From NCBI GenBank assembly GCA_030407315.1, contig JALQPE010000659.1, forward strand, positions 1 through 64,000: a stretch of 64,000 nucleotides of DNA. The letters are read 5' to 3'. The position numbers and the translations under genes are program-made. This document shows positions 1-12,012 of this stretch, piece by piece. A model generated the notes under the pieces. It worked only from the letters and a program-made list of their open reading frames with translations, did not search any database and was not told where the DNA came from. Every line of letters begins with the position of its first letter. The first letter of the stretch is position 1. Source of the DNA: Asparagopsis taxiformis. Lineage: Eukaryota; Rhodophyta; Florideophyceae; Bonnemaisoniales; Bonnemaisoniaceae.

Positions 1-370
1 TTTCTTTACCGGGTAAAAAAATTGTGGCCGCTGTAATGAAACGTTTTCTTACAGCAAAGTCATCGTAACGATGACTTTGCTGTAAGGAACCGTTTTCTTG
101 CAGTGGCCAAGAATTTTTTACCGGGTAAAAAATCAGCAAGAAATTTTACCGGGTAAAAAATTGTGGCCGCTGTAATGTTTTGCTTTCTTACAGCAAAGTC
201 ATCGTTACGATGACTTTGCTGTAAGAAAACGTTTCATTACAGCGGCCACAATTTTTTTACCCGGTAAAGAAATCATGGCTGCTGTAATGATTTGTTTTCT
301 TACAGCAAAGTCATCGTAACGATGACTTTGCTGTCAGCATCCCCGGTAAACGGCCCGCACTGTAATGGGG
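1..370. repeat. Palindrome cluster P1 (three 37 bp palindromes)
   Basis: Three copies of a 37 bp perfect palindrome with a one-base centre (arms TTACAGCAAAGTCATCGT) lie at 49-85, 188-224 and 300-336. The last ends in TCA rather than TAA. They are joined by spacers that are themselves inverted: GGTAAA boxes, AATTTTTTACC tracts and GGCCGCTGTAATG words. The cluster sits just 3' of the leftward ParB/methyltransferase/SET gene and closes with CCGGTAAACGGCCCGCACTG, which also ends the clusters near 12040 and 51060. The window opens inside the cluster, so its left end is unknown. Confidence 0.9.
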
Positions 371-641
371 TGACTGCTTCTCCTACATCGCTCTGTTACT
401 GGTGTTCTACATGCTGCGTTGCTACACAATTTCGCACTCACATCTTTCTAGTTTCTCTCCCTTTCGTATCCATAGGTATAGCAGTTGAAAAGTGGATAGT
501 TTGCACTCCAGGCCGCAGATGCCTTCCTGCAGTCATGTCACGATTGTTGTAGTGTAGTCTATAATATCTAGCGCTCTTGGAAGATGATGCACAGTCTATT
601 GTCTCTGTCAATGCGTGTTTACTCAAATCTATCAAAGTAGC

Positions 642-3600
642 TCAGTTAGCTGGCCAATATTTTCTACCATAGTCAGCAAATATCTCCTCATCAGCTTCAA
701 CGTCTCTGGTCAGAACGACCTTGACAGCATGGGGATTCTTGATATTCGAAGCAAAGTCCGGTTTGTCTATGGCATCGCCTTGTCGAAACTCGGCTGACTG
801 TGTTCGACTCACCTCGGTCGCTTTCTCCGTTCCGTCAATGACCCGACAATCATTGAGGTAGCTGGTACAATTATAGACCGCTGGAACGAGCCAGACCTTC
901 CGAACAGGTGCACCCCTCCCTATGTACGTGGTTTCCAATTCCATGTTGTAGTCCTGGAACCTCTGTCCTGTGCACCCAAATCCTTCCGGGCCGTACATCA
1001 CTGATCTCTGCGGTTCCGAGTCTCGAATCTTCGCATAGAAAATCGTCCCGTTGTACCAGCCAATGACCGTCCCCTTCTTCAGTTTCTTCGCCGCGAATAC
1101 GCCAAACCCACCACCTCTTACCTCCGATTGCGAAACATAGACACCGTAGAATGCGGCATCAGCAGCCAGAATCGCGTCCGGGTCTATGCTCCAAAACGAG
1201 TGCATGTCCTCGGCCGGCCACTGGTCCATAGGCACCCCGCTCAATCTGTGAAGCATAGAACCGTCCTTCTTCATTGACGCAACGAACACAAGCAGATGGT
1301 TCGGCAATGCTGTCACAGCAGGTAAACCTTCTGGTGCATCTGAGATGTGCTTCTGACGAAGCCTTGGAGCTTTTCCTGTGACCGGTACCGACTCGTCCCC
1401 AAGAATACTCTCCACCTCACACTGCAAGATCCCCCCATATCGCCCGGCTTTCACCTCACTGACGAAAGCATGCAGTATCCACTCCTGCGATGCATCGTGG
1501 CTCTTTTTTTCCTTCTCACACCCAATGAACCGACGATACGTACCATCCCTCAACGTCATACACGCTATGGCTGTGCTGTATGTTCCCGAGAAGAAATCCA
1601 TCACGATATCGTTCTGCTTCGAAAATCGTTCCAGAAGCTCACGAAGAGTGGTCAACGCCTTCTGCTCATGGCGCAGTCGGTTGTTCTGCCCATCGTATTG
1701 AGCTTCACCAGCCGACAACCTCGGAACGTTGTCAATCGCGTTGGTGAACCCAGGGTGCCTCGATATGTCCGGATTGTGCAACCTGTAATCCACCATATCG
1801 TATGCAGCCATACCCTTCCCCCGCTTATACGCATGGATAACGAAATCGTGCATATTATGCAGTGTGCACGTTTTCGTCGATGGATTGGACGTAAAGCTGT
1901 GTGGTCGGCGAGATAGCACGACTGGAACACTGTCCACAATCATCTTGCCAGGCTCGGCATTTCTGATTGCATCCATCCATGCCACGAGTTGGCGCACGCT
2001 GGAATAGATTAGAGCATGACCGCCAGGCCGAAGAACTCGAACTATTTCACACGCAACACTCGCCAACTCTTCCGGCTCCAGAATATCGTACTCCGAGTTT
2101 TCTCTGCCGCCTTCCCGCCTCGTGTTGAATGGAGGATCAGTGAGCACAAGCTGAACACTGTCCTCCAACACGCCATCTTCCAGGAAACTAATTTTGTCCT
2201 CCACCTCTTTGGCTACATCAGTGGCGTCACAATTCACAGTGTGAATGTAACGCCCCATCACAGCTTCCAGCTTGGTGACATATTCCGGCTTGGATTCCTT
2301 TCCGACGTCAACGAGCGGTGCTTCTGTAGGCGATACAGTGTCAACCTCCATAGCGTCATCCTCGGCCGCACCTTCTCTTGTTGCTGTTTCGCTAGCAACC
2401 GCCGCATTATCGTCCTCTCCACCACCGCGCTCCAGCCTAGCCTTCTTCCTCTGTGGCTCCAGACTATCCTCTTCTATATCCTCGCTGCCATTGTTTGGCA
2501 CTGCTGCGGATATTTCCATCTGCGCAGGTGCACCTTCAAGGATGCCAGGCTCGGGCGTATCCTCAAGACTGTGCAACTCATCCATGGTCAGAGGAAGCTT
2601 TCGTTGCTCTCGGGTTCGCAATAACCAAGCCTTCAGCCTCCTCTGACCATCCAGGGCATGAGACGTGTTCAACTTGGCTCGCATGAACGAGTTCAATCCG
2701 AACTTGTCAGGAGTGTCGAAAAGCAAGGCTCGAAGTCTCTGCATCAGCTGACCACGCTCGGCGAACACATTCACCTCAGTGACACATTGGCGTATCGACA
2801 GCAGGAAGGCGCTTGTCAATGATCGCAGCCTTGCATCCACAGCCACTGGAAGGTCGGCACAGAACCCGTTTTCACTGTCTACAGTTTTCGGGACAATGGT
2901 CAGGTTTTTCCGATGCTCCTCGACCGCGCAGCCATCAGACCGATTCGGGAGTGACCTGAAGCAAAGGCTCGCAGGATCGAATACCATGAACGGCCAGCAC
3001 ATCGATTCAACATCCTCATACCCCAACACTCTTGCCCCGGTATCCCACGCAGCTAACACACGGTCGACAACAAATCCAAGCTGGTTGGCTTGCGCACTGG
3101 ATGTTGCAATTCCAACCATTCCACCACCACCAATGGCCCCGGATGTGGCTCTGGCCCGCCTAGATGGCGCACTGCCCATCTCCTTACTGCGAATAGCCAA
3201 GATACACTGGCACATCATAACCATCAGCCTCCTGAACCGCTTCTGGCTAGCCTGCAAAGAATCTTGCATGTCGGATGTAGCGCCGTCTAGAAAGTACCTG
3301 CTCGAAAGCAGTTCGCGGTTCAGTGGAGAGGACAATTCTCCGCGGGGTGTCTTGCCAAACATTTCGACGGCACGAGAACTAGTCACCCCCACCTGTTTCG
3401 GAAACTCAACCATCCTCGGAGAATCACCCATCTCTGCATTGAGTCCCCATGCATGACAAAACATTTGCCACAGACGCAAATCAATCGCACTCGAATCTTC
3501 TGCTCGGTGATACGGCCGAAGCACAGCCAGGATAGACATGCATGAGCTGTACTGCGGTTTACCACTCAGGCTTGAAGCAATTTGGCCGCTTGGATCGCAG

Positions 3601-4108
3601 GACTTGATCCAGCCCAACACATCGGCCATCCTCACAGACGAAATATGAGCGTACTTGTCCTTTCCTTTTTGGACCCAGTACTCGTCTCTGAGATCAACGG
3701 CGATCATCAGATACTCAACAAACATCATGCGCCTTTGCAGGCCTGCAATGTCGTTGGATGTCGTCGCTCTCACACGGTCCAGCACAACAGCAGTACTGCT
3801 GTTGGTGTCCGCCACGATAGACTCTTCTCGCATAGGAATCGTAACGCCAGGAGGAAAGACGCCCTTCTCCATTCCACGTACAATTGCCATGCAGCGGTGC
3901 GCTCCATCCAATATCTCCAGAACGCCTTCTCGAAACCTGCCAGTCACGGATGAGCTGTGTCATAACCGCTGTTGCGAATGCTCTCCATGAGCGCTTCCAC
4001 ATGACTTGCATCAACATCGCGAATCGATACGAATTTGCTGACTTGATTGGGGTCGATGAACACCCATCCGTCGTGCTTTTCACCGTGATTGTGGAACGTT
4101 CCTTCCAT
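642..4108 (-). pseudogene. ParB-like / DNA methyltransferase / SET fusion, copy 1 (one frameshift)
   Basis: One frame runs open for 1101 residues from 3947 to a TGA at 642. The true start is probably the ATG at 4108-4106, in a perfect GCCATGG context, giving about 1155 residues. A 1 bp deletion near 3952, absent from copy 2, breaks the first 53 codons off. Counting from codon 3947: a ParB/sulfiredoxin-type DGAHR motif (14-18), a long helical region, a basic KKAR stretch inside acidic low complexity (near 500), a methyltransferase with TDPPF (motif IV, 603-607) before DFFSG (motif I, 784-788), then a SET domain (about 935-1098) with RGGGFGVF, YLNDC and FADYGRKYW. Motif order IV-then-I is that of beta-class N6-adenine/N4-cytosine DNA methyltransferases (N6_N4_Mtase family). 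ParB-plus-methylase pairs are known from phages and bacteria; the added SET domain is eukaryotic. Likely nuclear, modifying both DNA and protein (inference). Domain calls are strong; activity is untested. Confidence 0.88.
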
Positions 4109-4631
4109 GGCGAACAAAGGTAGAGTTTTTAAGAAAGGGATAGTTGGTTGCTGCTTGACCAGGGTGGCGCAAAGCAGAAGTTGGTTGTTTAAAACAAAGT
4201 GTCAGCGAGTGGTAGCACTTCGGTGGCTGTTTCCTTTCCACCCCTGTCCGAACCTTTACAAGATAACTACATCGACTGTTAGCTCAATAATCAATGTAAT
4301 ACTAAAGTAATACTCAAAATATTTTTCCATGCAATTTATTGGGCCCCGTAACATCTCTAAGCGTATCTTTGTAGTCCAATCGTATGCATCCGACATTCAC
4401 TTCTAGAACGATTATTCACATCAAATTTTATGCTGCAATCAGTTCATGGCAGACGTGTCAATTTCAGTTCATGACTGACGTGTCAATTTTGTCAATTGTC
4501 CATTCTATTTCTACACCACCTAAACATCTCTTCTGGACCTTTCCAATCCTCCTAGTATATACTACTCTTTAGCAGAAGGTAACGGTTAGGCTTTCACTAA
4601 TACAACAATTCTATCCCATAGCTATCCCAAC
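4109..4631. other. Intergenic gap between divergent genes
   Basis: About 520 bases lie between the starts of the leftward SET gene and the rightward Tudor-like frame, so any promoter for either would be here. It is AT-rich from about 4260. I see no convincing motif and no repeat of the palindrome family. Confidence 0.5.
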
Positions 4632-6040
4632 ATGCTTCCTCTCGCTCCAAACGACGTTATAGAAGTTCAATGGGAACTTCGGCCGTTTGGGAGGAAACGA
4701 AAAATTGTGTGGTGGTCTGCAATCGTCAAGGAAATTACTCAGGTCAAGACCGAAACAGACCCATTCCTCCATGCATTGCTCGAATACAAAGCTGGATATG
4801 GTTTCGACTCTACCCTTTCTCAAGTCAAGATTTCAGATCGTAACGAGCTCGTCGACAAGGATTCCGGAAGGGTTCTCCCGTGGCGAAGTGGTGAGCTTCG
4901 CAGTATGGACTCACCTGCATCCCCAGCAGAGAGAGACCCGGACTACGGCATTGACCACACTCGCCACCGCCACCGCGGCATCCTTCAAGATTGCACTGCG
5001 GATCAAATGAAGAAGACCATAGCAGAAATGCTGGCAAGATTGGAAAAGCTGGAGTCAGCTGCCAAACATCCTCTTCCCCTCCATTCGATTCCAACAGCTC
5101 CATGACCTCCTCTGCTCTGACTGTATGTAGCATTCTGTTTCAGAAGCTTGGTGTGTACACGGACAAGCCCCTCTCCCTCCGGATGACAAAATCCGAGCAC
5201 TCCAGGGGAATGCGACAAACATCGCAAGAAGAAATCAGAGTACAGGCTGACTGCTCCCTTGCTCAATTCCGCACTATTGCCATTCAATGCAAGGCGAAAG
5301 AGAATCGTGATGTTCTCTTCCTGCCGTCCTTTGAGGACATCACCTTTCCCTCTGGAAATGAGTCGGATCTTTCCATCATTTTCCCCACCTTTCAGGCACT
5401 ATGTGACTCCATAGGTACCTCGCAACACGGGTTCCAGAAAATATTGGTGAAGAGCAGGGCGGAACGCGATGGAGGCAGCTCATCGATTGTCCGAATTTTA
5501 GGAAATCTAGTCGACGTTGACTGCTCTCATGATGCTCCTTCTTCCGCATTTCTCGTCGGCTCATCTGCTTACGTCCTGTCCAGCCCAGACCAACGTATGA
5601 CAGTTCTTTGCAGAGACTCCTACGAGTTTGACCATGTCAACAATACATTTTTACATCCCCTATGTCTTAGCCAACTATCACAGTCTAGCATCGTGGACTC
5701 TTTCCACCTACGTGATAAGGCTACTGTTACTTATGGAGCAACGTTTTCGTTACTGTGGAGACGTATTCAGCGCCGAGCTTGTTACAGCACTTTCCAGCCT
5801 CTATCAACCGCAGAGACGTTGGTACACTACATCTACGCTTACCTTGCTGTATTTTCAGTGGTACTACTATATGCCAGGAGCTTGAAGACATTGGCTATGA
5901 GGCTATCTCTCGTCTTGGCTTCAATGCGGATTCAGACACTACCCACCCACCCTCTCCTCCACCTGCCACCTGCAGTCCGGAGCAAAAATGATAAAGCACA
6001 CCTATCCGTAGTTATCCTGTTCCTGGGTATTCCATTCTAG
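4632..6040 (+). pseudogene. Decayed gene with a Tudor/chromo-like N-terminus
   Basis: The first frame (4632-5105, 157 codons) starts MLPLAPNDVIEVQWEL and contains a WWSAIVKEI stretch followed by LLEYKAGYGF. This pattern suggests a small SH3-like barrel of the Tudor type, then a coiled-coil tail (EMLARLEKLES). A second frame opens at 4991-6040. Either a frameshift near 5080 or an intron with a donor near 4890 (GTGAGC) and an acceptor at 5142 (TTTCAG) could join them; I cannot decide. After about 5740 the plausible protein jumps frame again, so the 3' part is decayed. The whole gene is missing from copy 2 of the repeat. If the barrel is real, a chromatin-reader role would fit its neighbours, but that is a guess. 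Confidence 0.45.
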
Positions 6041-6306
6041 AGCTCCTGTGGCCATCAATTTCTAGTAAAGACGGATACCCTCGCCCCTTCCTACTTCGAC
6101 TATTCCACTACCTGTCTCTGCGCTGTTCCTTCGACTTGACACTATCGTCTGACTGGTTTCCTGATGTCTCGCACCTATCTACTTCCATCTATTACAAAAT
6201 TCACCTCAACAGAAATTTTATTTCTTCATTCTTCGTCTACTACACCGAAACTGGTTTCATCCGATACTACTCCCTTCATTCTCGATTTCATCATCGACGA
6301 ATACCT

Positions 6307-7791
6307 TCACATATTCTGCATCTCCTCCGTCCTCTTCCATAGACCTGAAGCTCTCCTCCAGCACTGATTCCCCCCATCGTCTACGTTCAGTTCTTCATAT
6401 CTATCACGCGATATAGTCAAAACCTCCTCATTCATGAACCGACTACTCACCCGCTCCCCGGGAAGAAGCAGTTTCACTGCTTCATTGATTTCCCGGATTT
6501 GCGCTCCTTCCACCTCTGTTCCACTTTGAAATTTCAAAATCGTTCGGAACCCGTATGCAAGTATGTAGATGAATTGCAAGGAGTATTCTGAACGTCGCAG
6601 GAACATGTTCTTATCAGAACATTGCGTGTAGGCGACTGCAAAGTTCAGTGCAACCTCTACTAAATTGATCCTCCTAGTCAAAAACCTCTTGTCCGGTTCT
6701 CCAATTATTTGAACTTCGTACTCGACTTTGAATAGCATTTCTTTTCGCACTGCAATGAAGTCGCGAAGAATCTTCATATTCTTGTCATCCATTGCTGCAC
6801 GCTCCGCTGCATTCATTTTCCTCTGCGCCGAGTACAGACTTGGAACTGACTCAATGTCCAGCCCACCGTCGTGCAAATGATGCTCCATTCGGACTGAACC
6901 TTGAAACCCACTGTATAGAACGAATCCAAGATCTCGGATGAACCGGTTTCGCACATGATCTCTGGACTTGTTCATAAACCCGGTCACTGCTGTGAGTGCC
7001 GATTTCGTCACAGTGATGCCTACCTCCTTTCTGTGCAACGGCCCATTGTCTCCAACCTTTCTTCGCTTCTGCTTTCGAGCGGCCCCATCACTTCCCTCGG
7101 ACGTCCCATGCATTCCATCCATGCGAGCAGAGTCCGTTCCGCGAATTGTCTCCTCAATGGTCCCGGTAGTCACATACCCCCGCGCCCTCCACCGTTCGAT
7201 ACCTTCCGACGTTCCATTGGAGCTGGAACGGTCTCCTCCCTCTCTGAAAGAATTGTTTTGACACGTATTCTTGATTAAAGAGGTCACAACTTGGCAGCGC
7301 AATTCAATGTGGTTCCGGCCGGCAAGCGTCCTATTGAACACATCCTTTCGCTCATTGCTCTGCCTGGCGAACATCAGCGTATTGATTAGCTGGCATCCGT
7401 TGAAATGCCTATCCCTCTTATCCACCATTGCCTTCGTGTACGTTGGAACAACAGCACACAGCACAGCACACACCATTTCGAACGTGAACGATTTCTCCGC
7501 ATCCTGCGCAATGCGGAGACGTTCCCTGTCCTTCTCGGAGGCGATCTTCTTCGGATGTCCTTGTCCCTGGCTCAGAAGCCCATCGACGATGCTCTTGACC
7601 TCCTGCATATCGGTGTTTAGCATGGAGACAGTCTTGGCGACATTTCCGAGAGTCTCGCGTAATTGAATGGTGCTCTTCTCGACGGCATCCATTTTATCAC
7701 TCAGGGCTTTCAACTCTGCAGTGATGTTCGAAAAGCCCTCACGCGTTATTTCGGAAAATGCGGCGATGCTTACGGAGGTTTCGGGATTCAT
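6307..7791 (-). pseudogene. Conserved coiled-coil protein of unknown function, copy 1
   Basis: The frame starts at the ATG at 7791-7789 (MNPETSVSIAAFSEI). An upstream extension would need a GTG start, so I reject it. It is open for about 494 codons. Residues 10-80 are heptad-rich and predict a coiled coil. The middle is rich in charged and Ser/Gly residues with a KQKRRK basic patch. The C-terminal half is ordered, with a conserved KSRDHVRNRFIRDLG segment. I recognise no family. Near 6367 this copy has lost one base relative to copy 2, which replaces the acidic C-terminus with a short wrong tail ending at 6307. Conservation in both copies suggests a structural or DNA-binding accessory protein of the element. 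Confidence 0.7.
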
Positions 7792-8285
7792 CTTGACCTT
7801 GCAATTGGAGTTTGCTAAAAGGAGAATTGCTTTGAAGGATGTCACGCTTAGTACAGCAGTGTTGTAGCAAATATCATTTCAGTGGATGCATCCATCCTGG
7901 TCTACTCTACATAATAATAATGCTTCCCAGTGCTCCGTAACGGTTATTTTTCATAATTTAGTGGTGGATGGTGCGTATTCTTTCCTTTGCCACCACCCAC
8001 GTCCTGTGCATACCACACCTCGCTACCAGACTGACGTCTCCTACTAGACACTTTCAATGCAAAGATAGATAGGTATAATTTGAAATGCTAAACTCAACAT
8101 ATTATAGCTACTATGTACATTCTCTCCTTACGGTGAGACAAACCAGATATGTTCTGTTCTCCCAATCTTCCTTTCTCCAACGTCCTATTCAGCATCTAGC
8201 TTCCCCGCACCCAACTATCTGTAAAGCACCATCACAATTAATATAGTCGTATACCACACACCATTCCAATATTTACCTTCACACC
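7792..8285. other. Non-coding stretch upstream of the coiled-coil gene
   Basis: About 490 bases of pyrimidine-rich, AT-leaning DNA separate the coiled-coil gene from the CACTA-type end. It is conserved in copy 2 (56813-57299). I find no gene. A promoter for the leftward coiled-coil gene would have to lie here. Confidence 0.5.
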
Positions 8286-8693
8286 AACACTATGCTCCAT
8301 ATTTCCTCTAAGTCCACTCCACCAGACAGTGTTGTCAAACAATGCACGGTACTACCCGCAGACAATACAATTTGCTATCTACACTACTGTCTACAGATTT
8401 CCCCAGACAGTGCAGTAATACAGTACAATGTATTGTCTCAGACAGTAAAATGTACTGTCTGCACATACTGTCTGGCGGCAACACTTCCGGACAGTAAAAT
8501 TTACTGTTCTGGACAGTAAATTTTACTGTTTTTGGTACTGTCCAGATTTCGTGCCAGTTTACTGCTGCAGCAGTATTCTGAAATTTCCAGACAGTAAATT
8601 TTACTGTCTCCGCGCACTGTCTTGGCCAGACAGTAATTTTTACTGTCTCAGACAGTAAATTTACTGTCTGTTTTCATTCTCAACACCGTAGTG
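8286..8693. mobile_element. CACTA-type right terminus of copy 1
   Basis: The terminus ends in TCAACACCGTAGTG at 8693, the reverse complement of the CACTACGGTGTTGA that starts the nested element at 35013. Inside it I count sixteen GACAGT/ACTGTC words in both orientations, many paired as CAGACAGTAAA...TTTACTGTCTG, which are typical subterminal transposase-binding repeats of CACTA/Mirage/Chapaev (CMC) elements. The same terminus occurs at 49100-49506 and 57300-57691. The matching left end of this copy lies outside the window. Confidence 0.88.
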
Positions 8694-8765
8694 ATATCCA
8701 TATAACCAGGCGACATGCCAACTCTAGTGTCTGCGCAGGCACAACATTCTTTATAGTCTAACAAA

Positions 8766-8993
8766 AACCGCTGACATGGCACGTTATCGCTTATGCAATC
8801 ATCCACACGACATATGCTACCGGTGACTCTAATTTCTGCCACAATTTCGAGCTAGGGTTATTCTAAGATTTGGTCGCACAACCGCTGACATGGCTCGCCA
8901 TCGCTCATGAAACCATCCACACGACATATGCTACCGGTGACTCTAATTCCTGCCGAAACTTTCAGCTAGGGGTATTCGCAGAGGTGGTTGTAC
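8766..8993. repeat. Two tandem units of about 114 bp
   Basis: Two adjacent units begin AACCGCTGACATGG at 8766 and 8880 and share CATCCACACGACATATGCTA. They lie just outside the CACTA-type end, in what looks like flanking DNA. No coding potential seen. Confidence 0.8.
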
Positions 8994-9225
8994 AGCTGCT
9001 GACACTTGCTAAAATATGCAGGGGCTGCCTAATGTAACCCATTTGTTGTAATAGAACAATCACAGTTGTTTCGAAACCAGTGACGAACACTACAATGATG
9101 ACAGTATCGTGCATGTGTTTGTCACTTGGTTCTCTGCTACAGAGGAGAACAAATAATGAACATTTCCTTTAGCATTGGTAGGGGCAACGATATTATTGCT
9201 TCTAGGACTCACGTTTCAGCAACGT
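8994..9225. other. Unassigned flanking DNA
   Basis: AT-rich DNA between two tandem-repeat blocks. No gene or repeat recognised. Confidence 0.4.
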
Positions 9226-9655
9226 TGTGAACATAATCGTCACTGATTTCGCTACCCCTCATAAGTGTTCCAGACCACATTGTACAGAAAAAGAAAGCGT
9301 TTGTGTCACTGGATTGACTACCGCTGACCAGAATACGTGTATCGTAATGTATCCTGGCTACACGTGTTGTAATCGGCCGCACGACCTCTGGCGCACACAC
9401 ACCCCCATTTTGGTTTTTTAGTGAGCCATTTGTGTCACTGGATTGACTACCGCTGACCATAACACGTGTACCATAATGTGTCCTAGTTACACATGTTGTC
9501 ATCGGACACACGACCTCTGGCGCACACCCCCCATTTTTGGTGTGCTGTGAGACCATACGTGTCACTGGTTTCACTACCGCTGACCAGAACACGTGTACCA
9601 TAATGTGTCCTGGCTACACGTGTGGTCATCGGCCGCACGACCTCCGGTACACAAT
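9226..9655. repeat. Tandem repeat of about 128 bp, three units plus a partial one
   Basis: Units start GTGTCACTGG at 9303, 9432 and 9559. Each contains CTACCGCTGACCA, a CTACACGTGT/TTACACATGT word and CGCACGACCTC or CACACGACCTC. A partial, diverged unit precedes them from about 9226. The longer translations here all follow the repeat period, so I do not regard them as genes. Confidence 0.85.
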
Positions 9656-9979
9656 GCGGAGAGTTGGATCGAAATCGACGGACCGGGCTCGACTTGGCGC
9701 TGTTTTGTACCGTATCAATTGTTTCGGTTCGCCGACCAGTCGGCACGGCATGGCTCAGCTCAGATGCTGGGGCGATGGCAGCAATGCAAACACAGATGAT
9801 GTTGGGTTAAATTGAAATTATTGATATTGTTTGCCATGCACCGCGTCGCGGCCAACTCGGTATCTGTCGGGTGTGGTGTACCACAACCAACTCTTCTTGT
9901 ACACAATGGGCAAACTACTTTGGAGTGGTGCTCATTCAAGGTTATTGGCGGGTGCACGGGGTGTGACGAGTGGCCATAG

Positions 9980-11789
9980 CTGAGGATAAACAGTTCTATG
10001 TCTTTGATTACACTAACGTCGAGACGAAGGCTGTGAGCTCGGCGGAGCTTATTGGCAAGAGCGGAGGACATGAGAATCCAGAGAAATGGTGATGATGATG
10101 ATGGTATACATCCCACTATGGAAAGCAGGGGAAATTGGCATTGGTTGCAGACGTTTAGAACCTCAGCTGTCTAAAACTATGAAAGGGGGTCTTTGTAAAG
10201 CCTTGGGCACGGTGCAAGCACTTTCTTTGCCTCTGATCAAGTTTGATAACGTCCCTGGCAGTGAATCAGGGCAAGAAAAATTGGCTGATACGAGAGGTCG
10301 CATATTGTCTGCCAGTTGGGACTCCCAACTTGGGAATCTAGGGACGAAATGGTGCCTTGCTGGCATCGATTATACACCTGTATTCGGGGGAGGAAGAGGC
10401 GTTCGACGTTTATCTGCAAAACTGAAGGAAGAAAATATACCTACTCTGATTCATGTACACTGCCTGCAATGTATGTACCACATAATTCCATACGCATTCC
10501 ACGGCTTGATATTATAGTCGATGTATTTGTAGACTCTTGGGCGAGAAAGATATACTCTTGCAGCTCGAGAGGAAGAGTGATAATATGGAATGAAGACAAG
10601 AAATGGTAGTCTTTGCAGGCTGGCACACTAGACGAAGAAGAGGTCACTTGTATGCAAATATTATGTACGCAGGAAAAAGCAATTCTGGGTACAAACCTCG
10701 GAAGACTGTTGGTAATTGATTTGAATAGTGGGAATATGATGCAAACTTCGGACGCGCACACGGATAGCGTGACCTCGCTGGCCGTTGACACCAGCAAAGT
10801 TTATCCGGTTTCTGCATCAACGGATGAAACGATCATCGTCTGGGACATAGCATGTTTCGGCGACACGAGATATGTTTTGCAGGAGCACATGACATGGACG
10901 AGAAGTGTGATATTGAGCGGTGATACTAAACTACTAGCCTCAGGATCAAGCGATGGAACTATTCATTTGTGGTATTTAGAGCTTCGCGATCATCGTTGGA
11001 AATCGTCTGACGAACATGGCCGACCTGTAGAGCGCGTTGTGTTCAGTGCCGATGATCGACTGCTGTATTCTGCAGACTATGATACTATATGTGTGTGTCG
11101 GATGAGCAACGGTGGTCGTGACGTTGCCTTACTACAAACAAACCCTCTGTCATACATCGATATACGACATCGATTCGCTTTGTATCGCAGAAAACTCGGA
11201 ACTATTGGTGTTGCATCGGAATGGTGTACATGTTTGGAACGTTGGACAAATTGACAGCAAGAAAGGAGGAAACGATGCTTTTATGTCGCATGTGCGCAAA
11301 TTTGTAGTGTCTGCAGATGGAGAACACGTGTTGACATGGAGCGAAGGTGCGAAATATCTGGAGATACGCAACTTGAGTGAGGTTGCACAGGGCATCGATC
11401 GCGTCATTTGGAGTTTCAGAATTCCGCATCGATTTCAACCAGAATCACTGGCCGTGTCTAGCGACCAGCGGCTTATTGCCTACTCCAGTGCATGCAAGTG
11501 TGTCGTGCATGTTGGCCACGTGCGTAACAGACAGATTTTGCACTCGCTGTTCAATCTGGAGCATTGGGTGTTGTCGAAAGCCGCGGACGAAGCTTGCAAT
11601 TCGTCCAATTGTTCAAGTTCCGACGATTCGAGTAGTGTGACAGGTGGTGGTCCATGGCGGGACCTCGAATCGCTATGGTTCAGTTCAGATGGAAGTGTTA
11701 TTTCGGGTGTGGGAGTTGCAGCGCTGATTGGAGACGGTCGAGGGAAAGTCGATTTCGTGGAACGTGGCGTCAGGAGAGGCAGTGGATGA
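9980..11789 (+). pseudogene. WD40-repeat protein pseudogene
   Basis: From 10316 to 11254 one frame encodes beta-propeller blades. Visible repeats end in GRVIIWN, DETIIVWD and DGTIHLWY, spaced as WD40 blades, with a typical AHTDSVTSLAV start of a blade. An in-frame TAG at 10607-10609 interrupts it. Near 11150-11200 the coding frame shifts, and blades continue to a TGA at 11789 (HRNGVHVWN, KYLEIRNL). Upstream at about 9980-10092 a coding-like piece (EDKQFYVFDYTNVE) may be an earlier exon. No partner or pathway can be named. It lies between two mobile elements and ends about 40 bases before the giant inverted repeat, so the insertion may have cut it. Confidence 0.7.
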
Positions 11790-12012
11790 CGCGCAGCTCG
11801 TTGGCGAGAGTAGTGGTTCGAATTGCATAGACTACAACAATCCTGACATGACTGCAGGAAGGCATCTGCGGCCTGGAGTGCAAACTACCTAATTTTCTAC
11901 TGCTATACCTATGGGTACGACTAGAAGAGAAACTAGAAAGATGTGAGTGAGAAATTGTGTAGCAACGCAGCATGTAGAACACCAGTAAGAGAGCGATGTA
12001 GGAGAAGCAGTC

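Larger units (their letters stand above)
300..8693. repeat. Direct repeat, copy 1 of the element's right-hand part
   Basis: This stretch is repeated in the same orientation at 51010-57691. The two copies are nearly identical over the ParB/methyltransferase/SET gene, the coiled-coil gene and the CACTA-type right end. The main difference is about 1.7 kb (roughly 4415-6090) present here and absent from copy 2. That piece holds the Tudor-like reading frame. The small indels differ between the copies, so each copy carries its own gene lesions. Confidence 0.92.

Noticed and set aside
1..370. CRISPR array
   Set aside because: The palindromes recur with short spacers, but the spacers are repeats themselves (TGTTTTGTTTTC, GGTAAA boxes), not unique sequences, and no cas gene is present. 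The DNA is eukaryotic.
1347..3456. Plus-strand frames inside the methyltransferase/SET gene
   Set aside because: Antisense shadows. The minus strand carries the ParB, methyltransferase and SET motifs.
5120..5145. Tiny 21-base intron GTATGT...TTTCAG in the Tudor-like gene
   Set aside because: Too short for known splicing and its removal does not change the frame. A larger intron or a frameshift is more likely.
8286..8519. Small reading frames inside the GACAGT/ACTGTC repeats
   Set aside because: They follow the subterminal repeat and recur with it at the other ends. No protein family fits.
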